Assembly (NCBI GenBank): GCA_045628725.1
Contig: JAZQPT010000096.1
Coordinates: forward strand, 1-12,000
Direction: 5' to 3'
DNA length: 12,000 nucleotides
Source of the DNA: JACQGD01 sp045628725
Lineage (GTDB): Bacteria > Patescibacteriota > Saccharimonadia > Saccharimonadales > Saccharimonadaceae
Shown: in pieces, positions 1 through 4,816 of the stretch
How the letters are laid out: every line of letters begins with the position of its first letter
Position numbering within the stretch: position 1 is the stretch's first letter
Notes under the pieces: model-generated
Seen by the model: the letters and a program-made list of their open reading frames with translations, nothing else
Told to the model about the DNA's origin: nothing
Database searches by the model: none
Made by a program: the position numbers and the translations under genes

Positions 1-47
1 TGCCGATGACCACGATGACGATCAAGAGCTCGACGATAGTGAAACCT
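1..47 (-). repeat. Pilin-leader repeat, copy 2
   Basis: This stretch matches 513-559 at 43 of 47 positions by hand alignment. It encodes the leader cleavage site and start of the hydrophobic helix (from the conserved GF through IVVIG). Three of the four differences fall at synonymous or near-neutral positions; the similarity stops upstream of the cleavage site, where the short leaders differ. Confidence 0.85.
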
Positions 48-73
48 GAGTTAGCTTTTTTATTTAGTTGCAT
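1..73 (-). CDS. Type IV prepilin, N-terminal part only (cut by window edge)
   Basis: Only the first 24 codons are in the window. They begin MQLNKKANSG and continue with FTIVELLIVIVVIG, a class III prepilin leader: PilD-type peptidase would cut after Gly10, leaving Phe as mature residue 1 and Glu at position 5, followed by the hydrophobic assembly helix. An AAGGA Shine-Dalgarno-like sequence lies about 12 nt before the ATG. It follows the pilin at 118-597 on the same strand with a 44-nt gap and no visible terminator, so the two are probably co-transcribed. The leader DNA is nearly identical to that of the upstream pilin, indicating tandem duplication. The C-terminal domain is not visible. Confidence 0.88.
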   Translation of the reverse strand, partial: MQLNKKANSGFTIVELLIVIVVIG

Positions 74-117
74 GCTAGTTATAGTCCTTGTTAAGTTGTT
101 AGTTTGTTAGGTGTATC

Positions 118-597
118 TTACGCGCCGAGTGCTGAGGTGCAGCTTACGCCTGTGCCCGAGGTTGTTCCGACATTAATCCAGTCGCTTGCAGCCGCGCCAC
201 CGGTTTTCGCAAAGTCCCAGTAGCGAACTTGTGCGCCAACACCAGCCAGTGTGGTTGTTCCTGTCGTACAGCGGTTCACTTCTACATGCGTCTTTCCATT
301 TGTTACAGACACAGCGGCAATTGAAATACCACTGTTTGTAACTTCAGATTCCTTTATGGAATTCATTTCTGTTTGTGTGGTTGGGTATGCTGACTTGACG
401 GCATTGTATGCCTCTAGTTTCTTGACGATTGTATTGGCGTTAGATTCAGCCGCCGTCTTGTTTGCTCGTGCCTGAACGCCGTTGAACGCTACGATGACAA
501 TCGCTGCCAAGATACCGATGACCACGATGACAATCAAGAGCTCGACGATAGTAAAGCCTTTCTCTTGTTTCATTGTTTTTATTTGTTGAAGACTCAT
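118..597 (-). CDS. Type IV pilin (major-pilin-like prepilin)
   Basis: A 159-residue prepilin. The leader ends EKG|FTIVELL, with cleavage after Gly14, Phe15 as the mature +1 residue and Glu19 as the conserved Glu5 used in pilus assembly. Residues 15-40 form the hydrophobic N-terminal helix, followed by an amphipathic helix and a small globular head. Two cysteines, Cys110 and Cys153, could form the C-terminal disulfide loop common in type IV pilins. An in-frame ATG at 666 was rejected because it sits in the -35 box of a good promoter (638-666). The ATG at 597 has AAGGGG about 12 nt upstream. The gene follows murB on the same strand but has its own promoter. The short head and canonical leader fit a structural pilin, but it could be a minor one. 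Confidence 0.9.
   Translation of the reverse strand: MSLQQIKTMKQEKGFTIVELLIVIVVIGILAAIVIVAFNGVQARANKTAAESNANTIVKKLEAYNAVKSAYPTTQTEMNSIKESEVTNSGISIAAVSVTNGKTHVEVNRCTTGTTTLAGVGAQVRYWDFAKTGGAAASDWINVGTTSGTGVSCTSALGA
513..559 (-). repeat. Pilin-leader repeat, copy 1
   Basis: Partner of 1-47 with 43 of 47 identical positions. It covers the cleavage site and the first part of the hydrophobic helix of the pilin at 118-597. Both copies lie in the same orientation in adjacent genes, so gene duplication or recombination between pilins is the simple explanation. Confidence 0.85.
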
Positions 598-637
598 AAT
601 TATGTGATGCCCCTTAATTATTTTTACTTGTGAATGT

Positions 638-666
638 AATATACTACAGTTAAAGCACAAGCGCAA
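638..666 (-). promoter_or_regulatory. Sigma70-type promoter of the pilin gene
   Basis: Read on the minus strand: TTGCGC at 666-661, a spacer of exactly 17 nt, then TATATT at 643-638. The predicted transcript starts near 631 and has a leader of about 34 nt containing AAGGGG before the ATG at 597. The promoter lies just past the murB stop, giving the pilins their own transcription. Confidence 0.7.
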
Positions 667-692
667 TACTTTTACCTGTGCACGAACAGTGG

Positions 693-1712
693 TCAGATCT
701 CTAAAGGTTCTTGTTCGATGATTACCTGAAATTTATCACGAACGGTATTGATAATGTGCTCACGCGCTGTCGCGAGGTCTGCATATCCCGTTGCTGATTC
801 ATTAATTAACACCAGTGCATTTCCTGTGTGTACCCTGAATCCATTAATTAGCATGCCTTTGAGTTCAGCCGTCTCGATAAGCCATCCAGTCGGGATTTTG
901 TAGTGACCGCCGTCCATCTCATATGCAGGCATCTCTGGGTAGGTGCGACGTAGATTGTCGGCTTGCCATTTTTCGACGATAGCGTTTTTAAAGAATGACC
1001 CGCTATTTGGCAGCTGGGCAGGATCGGGTAGTTTGTTAGTACGAATATCGATAACTGCAGCACGAATCACGGCAGGGGTGAAGTCAGTGATGCCGCGTGC
1101 ATCTAAATAATCTTGGACAGCTGCGTAGAATGGTTGAACCGGCGTGGTTTTATATAACTTTAGTGTAATAGCGACGATAGCGTAGCGATTTTGCTCGGAA
1201 CCACGAAAAATACTGTGTCGGTATGAAAATTCGCAGTCTTCCCAGCTAAGCCGCACTACAGAATCAGTATGTGTATCGTAGGCTTCGACGCTCGTTAATG
1301 TGTCGGCAACTTCTTGGCCATATGCGCCAATATTTTGTACCGGTGCCGCGCCAGCTGTCCCTGGAATGGCTGATAATGCCTCGATACCTGTTAACCCCAT
1401 ATCGACTGTTTTTGCAACGATAGAATCCCACAGCTCACCGCTACCTATTCGGATGACTGTAAAATCAGCGTTGTCTTCGACGACATCGAATCCGGGTATT
1501 TGATTATGAACTACTAATCCGTCAAACCCGGCGTCGCGTACAATTAAGTTGCTACCCCCGCCGATAATAAACACTTTTTGATCAAGTCTTTTGGCATTGC
1601 GGTATAGTGCTACTAATTCATCGGTAGTTGTTGCTGCCGCAAAAAATCTTGCCGGTCCGCCAATTCGCATCGTTGTTAATTCAGAAAAAGAGACGTTTGT
1701 TTTGATATTCAT
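693..1712 (-). CDS. murB: UDP-N-acetylenolpyruvoylglucosamine reductase (MurB)
   Basis: A 339-residue MurB, close to the length of the E. coli type I enzyme. It reduces the enolpyruvyl group of UDP-GlcNAc-enolpyruvate to UDP-MurNAc with NADPH and FAD, the second committed step of cytoplasmic peptidoglycan precursor synthesis. Seen in the sequence: the FAD-binding GGGSN at 51-55; IPGTAGAAPVQNIGAYGQE at 116-134; YRHSIF with the substrate-binding Arg165; and NSGSFFKN at 236-243, in which Ser239 is the expected proton donor. The C-terminal IEQEPLEI places Glu333 at the expected third catalytic position. Type I features (the PVQNIGAYG form and the length) are present. The gene starts only 7 nt after an extended -10 box and has no Shine-Dalgarno sequence, so it may be translated from a leaderless mRNA. 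It lies 39 nt after the response regulator. Confidence 0.96.
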   Translation of the reverse strand: MNIKTNVSFSELTTMRIGGPARFFAAATTTDELVALYRNAKRLDQKVFIIGGGSNLIVRDAGFDGLVVHNQIPGFDVVEDNADFTVIRIGSGELWDSIVAKTVDMGLTGIEALSAIPGTAGAAPVQNIGAYGQEVADTLTSVEAYDTHTDSVVRLSWEDCEFSYRHSIFRGSEQNRYAIVAITLKLYKTTPVQPFYAAVQDYLDARGITDFTPAVIRAAVIDIRTNKLPDPAQLPNSGSFFKNAIVEKWQADNLRRTYPEMPAYEMDGGHYKIPTGWLIETAELKGMLINGFRVHTGNALVLINESATGYADLATAREHIINTVRDKFQVIIEQEPLEI

Positions 1713-1719
1713 TAGAGGT

Positions 1720-1728
1720 ATTATATCA
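1720..1728 (-). promoter_or_regulatory. Extended -10 promoter of murB (leaderless start)
   Basis: The minus strand reads TGATATAAT, a perfect -10 hexamer with an upstream TG. Only 7 nt (ACCTCTA) separate it from the murB ATG, so transcription should begin at or within one or two bases of the start codon. No convincing -35 box is seen, which is usual for extended -10 promoters. It lies in the 39-nt gap after the response regulator gene. Confidence 0.6.
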
Positions 1729-1751
1729 GGTTTTATTGTATATATGCCTGG

Positions 1752-2117
1752 CTATGTACCCATTTCGTAGCGTACCATTGCCAGTAGTTGCTTGGGCGAG
1801 ATGTCGGCTTTTAGGACGCTCTGGGATGCACCGAGTTTTAATGCTGTTTCTAATTCAGTACTAGATGACAGATTACTCATTATAATGACGCGTGTGTGGA
1901 CGGGTGCAGTTGGAATAAATTTCTGCAAAAATTCGATACCATTCATAACGGGCATCATAATATCAAGCAGTATCAAATCATAGGTGACGCCGCTACATTT
2001 ATCAAGCGCGATTTGTCCGTTTGCGGCGCTATCGACTTGATAGGGGAGCGTTCCCAATATTAGTTCGTAGGTTTCGCGCAAAATATCTTCGTCTTCAACC
2101 ACGAGTACCCTACGCAT
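1752..2117 (-). CDS. Single-domain response regulator (CheY-like REC)
   Basis: A 121-residue protein consisting of one receiver domain and no output domain. The acidic pocket is Glu8/Asp9, the phosphoacceptor is Asp52 in LILLDIMMP, the switch Ser is Ser81 in IIMSN, and the conserved Lys is Lys103. The usual Lys-Pro after beta5 is replaced by Lys-Ala-Asp, as in the second regulator at 11628-11999. The start overlaps the end of the kinase gene by 8 nt, so the two are translationally coupled and are probably a cognate pair. Without a DNA-binding domain it should act through protein contacts, as CheY or PilG/PilH do; a pilus target is inference from the pilin genes on both sides. Confidence 0.93.
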   Translation of the reverse strand: MRRVLVVEDEDILRETYELILGTLPYQVDSAANGQIALDKCSGVTYDLILLDIMMPVMNGIEFLQKFIPTAPVHTRVIIMSNLSSSTELETALKLGASQSVLKADISPKQLLAMVRYEMGT

Positions 2118-3306
2118 CAGAACCGCCTACGGGTATATGAACGGCAAACTTTGTCCCTTTGCCAAGGGCCGACTCGACGCGGATTGCACCACCATGCATA
2201 CTGATTATTTCTTTTACCCAGTACAGTCCCAGTCCGCTGCCAGATACTTTTTGCGATAAGTCGTTTGGTATACGATTAAACTTTTCGAATAGCCTGCCAA
2301 AATCTTTTTTATCGATTCCTACTCCGTTATCTTTAATGGTAATCACAATCGTATCGTCGCGTGACGTCACCGATACGATTATTTCGCCGTTACGATGCGT
2401 ATATTTAGATGCATTATCGATAAGGTTTTCAATAGCCATGCGAAAGTATTTTGTATCAATATTGGTAGAGGTCGACAGCATGCTGTTTTGGTAGATAATC
2501 GTCTGGTTGCGTTTTGCAATTGTGTCGGACTGTTCGTCAATGATATCACGGATGAGTTTATCTATAACGGTAGGGACTTTTTGCAGGGTGGTCTTGCCGG
2601 CATCTAGCTGTGCTACTTTTAGTAAACTGTTGACCAGTGATATCTGGCGCTCGTTACTTTCGTAGGCTTTTTGGATGATCGTTAATTGATCTGTTGGTAG
2701 GTCGCCGTGCAAACCTTCGATCAATAGACCCAACAGTTGTTTAACGGCAGTTGCCGGTGTGCGTAGTTGGTGGGACGCAAGCGAAATAAATTCGTCTTTT
2801 GACGCGTTAAGTTGCTGTAGTTCTTCCTGCTTTTTTTTGAGCAGTATATTAGTATCGCGCAGACTATCTTCTTGTTGCTTGCGTTCTGTCAAATCTCGAG
2901 TGACTTTTGCAAATCCAATCAGTTCTCCATCTGAACTACGCAGTGCGGTAATAATAACGTTAGCCCAAAACTGCGTTCCGTCTTTTCGTACGCGCCAATC
3001 TTCGTCTTCGATTCGCCCGATTTTCTCGGCAATTTCTAGTTCTCGTTCTGGTTTTTTGTTGTCTATGTCGTGCTGCAAATAAAAGCTAGAGAAGTGTTTT
3101 CCGATAATTTCGGTGTCTTTATAGCCTTTATTTAGTTCAGCGCCCTTGTTCCAGGTCATGATATATCCCTGGGGATCCATCAGGAATATCGCGTAATCTT
3201 CGACGCTCTCTACTAATAACTTGTAGTATTCCAATTCGACAAGTGTTTTGTTGTGTGTGGTTTGCAATACGGACATGTGTCTGTTGTGAGAGGCTGCGGT
3301 AGACAT
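2110..3306 (-). CDS. Cytoplasmic PAS-domain sensor histidine kinase
   Basis: A 398-residue kinase without transmembrane segments, so it senses an internal signal. Order of parts: a PAS domain with PAC at about 28-140 (DYAIFLMDPQGYIMTWN near its start, ending at FAKVTRDLTERK); a coiled-coil linker at about 141-170; a HisKA dimerisation helix with phosphoacceptor His179 in SLASHQLRTP; and an HATPase domain with N-box ENLIDNASKY (293-302, Asn298), G1 DNGVG (326-330) and G2 GSGLGL (356-361). All boxes look intact, so it should be active. The chosen ATG has AGGGA 6 nt upstream and lies about 29 nt after a predicted start site; Met11 is a possible alternative start. It overlaps its regulator partner by 8 nt. 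The ligand bound by the PAS domain cannot be read from the sequence. Confidence 0.95.
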   Translation of the reverse strand: MSTAASHNRHMSVLQTTHNKTLVELEYYKLLVESVEDYAIFLMDPQGYIMTWNKGAELNKGYKDTEIIGKHFSSFYLQHDIDNKKPERELEIAEKIGRIEDEDWRVRKDGTQFWANVIITALRSSDGELIGFAKVTRDLTERKQQEDSLRDTNILLKKKQEELQQLNASKDEFISLASHQLRTPATAVKQLLGLLIEGLHGDLPTDQLTIIQKAYESNERQISLVNSLLKVAQLDAGKTTLQKVPTVIDKLIRDIIDEQSDTIAKRNQTIIYQNSMLSTSTNIDTKYFRMAIENLIDNASKYTHRNGEIIVSVTSRDDTIVITIKDNGVGIDKKDFGRLFEKFNRIPNDLSQKVSGSGLGLYWVKEIISMHGGAIRVESALGKGTKFAVHIPVGGSDA

Positions 3307-3341
3307 AGCGATTCCCTGTGATAGATTAGATTACTTATTCT

Positions 3342-3370
3342 ATTATACAAGATTTAGGAATTCGTGTATA
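3342..3370 (-). promoter_or_regulatory. Promoter of the kinase-regulator operon
   Basis: The minus strand has a perfect TATAAT at 3347-3342 and, 17 nt upstream, a weak -35 TATACA at 3370-3365 (4 of 6 matches). The start site would be near 3335, giving a leader of about 29 nt before the kinase ATG. Confidence 0.55.
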
Positions 3371-3380
3371 TTCTCCCCCA

Positions 3381-3418
3381 AACAAAAAACGTCGACCGGT
3401 AGCGAAAATGTCGACGTT
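3381..3418 (-). terminator. Rho-independent terminator of tRNA-Lys
   Basis: A perfect 9-bp stem AACGTCGAC / GTCGACGTT (3410-3418 with 3388-3396) encloses a 13-nt loop. On the minus strand it is followed by a T-rich run interrupted by one G. It lies 8 nt after the CCA end of tRNA-Lys and before the kinase promoter, so it insulates the kinase operon from tRNA transcription. Confidence 0.8.
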
Positions 3419-3425
3419 CTTTGCA

Positions 3426-3502
3426 TGGAGGGCCATCTGAGACTTGAACTCAGGACACCCTGCTTAAGAGGCAGGTGCTCTAACCAGCTGAGCTAATGGC
3501 CC
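3426..3502 (-). tRNA. tRNA-Lys (anticodon CTT), CCA encoded
   Basis: The minus strand folds into a full cloverleaf of 77 nt including CCA. The acceptor GGGCCAT pairs with ATGGCCC; the D arm is GCTC/GAGC; the anticodon stem CCTGC/GCAGG holds the loop CTCTTAA with anticodon CTT for AAG codons; the T arm is CTGAG-TTCAAGT-CTCAG. The CCA is encoded. The discriminator base is T (position 73), which is unusual because bacterial tRNA-Lys generally has A there. Its own promoter and terminator make it an independent unit. Confidence 0.95.
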
Positions 3503-3514
3503 ATACGAATTAAT

Positions 3515-3543
3515 ACTATACACGAACGACCCTGTTATGGCAA
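3515..3543 (-). promoter_or_regulatory. Promoter of tRNA-Lys
   Basis: On the minus strand: TTGCCA at 3543-3538, a 17-nt spacer, and TATAGT at 3520-3515. The predicted start near 3508 lies about 6 nt before the mature tRNA 5' end. It is divergent from the minor-pilin operon promoter. Confidence 0.72.
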
Positions 3544-3598
3544 GACTGCGAAGAGGCGGAATTGCTTTACTTGATATACCATTTATCAGTTGATGGGG

Positions 3599-3604
3599 TA
3601 TAAT
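3599..3604 (+). promoter_or_regulatory. -10 box of the minor-pilin operon
   Basis: A perfect TATAAT lies 13 nt before the ATG at 3618, predicting a start near 3611 and a leader of only about 7 nt, too short for a Shine-Dalgarno site; none is seen. The hexamer at the 17-nt position (ATACCA) is a poor -35 box. TTGATA at 3571-3576 is a better match but is too far away at 22 nt. Confidence 0.5.
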
Positions 3605-3617
3605 AAGCATATTCATT

Positions 3618-4076
3618 ATGTATCAAAAAAATAGCGATGAAACAGGGTTCACTGTCGTAGAGGTTGTGGTGACATTAGTTATTACTTCGTTGTTTCTGGC
3701 GTTTTTTTTCCAGCTATATCTAGTCGGCGAATCCCAAAGAGTGAAAGTGAGTCAGCAGACAACGGCAAGCAATATATCGTATGCGAATTTGAACAAAGTG
3801 GTTAGCCGAAGCTTTGTCGAGACAAATTCGTCAGCGCCTGTTGCCTGTGACACTACCGCGGGCAGTGTTAATCGAAACAACCTCTCCATTAACCCGTCAG
3901 CGTCGGGGTCGAATCTTACTGCTGCGATTACACTCGAAAGTGCAACGGGATATGGCCAGACGGTTACTGCATTTTTCCCCAGAGGCTGTGGTCTGAATAT
4001 GCCTGTCAAAATAGAGTCGGCCGTAACCTACGGTAGTCCCGAGGAGACTGTTATTCATGCAACGTATGTCAATTAA
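3618..4076 (+). CDS. Minor prepilin, PilV-like
   Basis: A 152-residue prepilin with leader ETG|FTVVEVVVTL: cleavage after Gly10, Phe11 as mature +1, Glu15 as Glu5. Hydrophobic helix at about 11-36, then a small exported domain with two cysteines (Cys77, Cys124) that may pair. The first gene of a three-gene operon; the next gene starts 20 nt before this stop. Order and features match a pilV-pilW-pilX minor-pilin set, in which these proteins form the priming and tip complex of the pilus. The PilV label rests mainly on position; similarity beyond the leader cannot be judged by eye. Confidence 0.85.
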   Translation: MYQKNSDETGFTVVEVVVTLVITSLFLAFFFQLYLVGESQRVKVSQQTTASNISYANLNKVVSRSFVETNSSAPVACDTTAGSVNRNNLSINPSASGSNLTAAITLESATGYGQTVTAFFPRGCGLNMPVKIESAVTYGSPEETVIHATYVN

Positions 4077-4812
4077 ATCACGAGTTGCAGCTGGCTTTAC
4101 CATTGTTGAGATAATGGTTGTACTGAGTATATTAGGGGTACTAATTGCTATTGTTTTTGGAACTTTGGCCGATTTTTACGAATCGAATAACAAGACGATT
4201 GTATCAACAGTGCAAAACGGTGACGCTCAGACGGCACTGCGCTTGATAGAGAAAGACGTCTCTACTGCAGCAGGATTTTTGACGGCCAACGCAGTCGCCG
4301 ATCCTACCAGGCCTGCCGGTTGGTCGCATCGAGGTGTTGATACTGCGAATCCAAATAATCGCATCTTGATACTCAGTAGCTATGCGACAACAAACAACTC
4401 TAATACAAGGGCGCTCTTGTTTGCTACTGGATCATGCAGCCAGCCACTGACAAACAACCTGGTGTATTTCGTCGATGCGGGTGTATTGTATCGTCGAACG
4501 ATAAAAAACACAGCGACTCCGTGTGGCGGTTTAACGAGTGGTCAAAAGCAAAGCTGTGCCGCTACGGTAACGAATGTTAGTTGTCAGGCTGTCGATGCAA
4601 AACTGATGGTGAACGTCACGGAATTTTCGATTGATTATTACGTGACACCCACAGATTCAACCCCGTATAGTGATGCATACGGCACTAATCCGACATCTAC
4701 AATCGAGAGTTCGACGACGAAAACTGTTAATATTAGTATAACGAGTAGCCAGCGCACAGGCGGTAGTCCAACGACGGCAACAAATTCGTTTAGGGTAACT
4801 CGACAGAATTAA
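4057..4812 (+). CDS. Minor prepilin, PilW/GspJ-like
   Basis: A 251-residue prepilin. The leader ends RVAAG|FTIVEIMVV, with cleavage after Gly13, Phe14 as +1 and Glu18 as Glu5. After the hydrophobic helix comes a stretch around 57-74 (AQTALRLIEKDVSTAAGF) of the type found in PilW and GspJ minor pilins. Four cysteines (127, 156, 167, 176) in the exported domain could form two disulfides. A strong GAGGAG lies 10 nt before this ATG inside the end of the previous gene, which selects it over Met4 and implies coupled translation. The stop is 4 nt before the adhesin gene. Confidence 0.87.
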   Translation: MQRMSIKSRVAAGFTIVEIMVVLSILGVLIAIVFGTLADFYESNNKTIVSTVQNGDAQTALRLIEKDVSTAAGFLTANAVADPTRPAGWSHRGVDTANPNNRILILSSYATTNNSNTRALLFATGSCSQPLTNNLVYFVDAGVLYRRTIKNTATPCGGLTSGQKQSCAATVTNVSCQAVDAKLMVNVTEFSIDYYVTPTDSTPYSDAYGTNPTSTIESSTTKTVNISITSSQRTGGSPTTATNSFRVTRQN

Positions 4813-4816
4813 AATT

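Noticed and set aside
251..475. Open frames opposite the pilin, and similar long frames opposite the adhesin and folD
   Set aside because: They lie wholly within well-supported genes on the other strand, have no ribosome sites and show no recognisable protein features.
598..666. An in-frame upstream ATG at 666 that would add 23 residues to the pilin
   Set aside because: It lies in the -35 box of a good promoter, the extra residues do not look like a prepilin leader, and the ATG at 597 has a Shine-Dalgarno-like site.
693..695. TGA as a sense codon, as in some CPR lineages
   Set aside because: murB ends at this TGA exactly where the family ends, and no gene needs TGA read-through.
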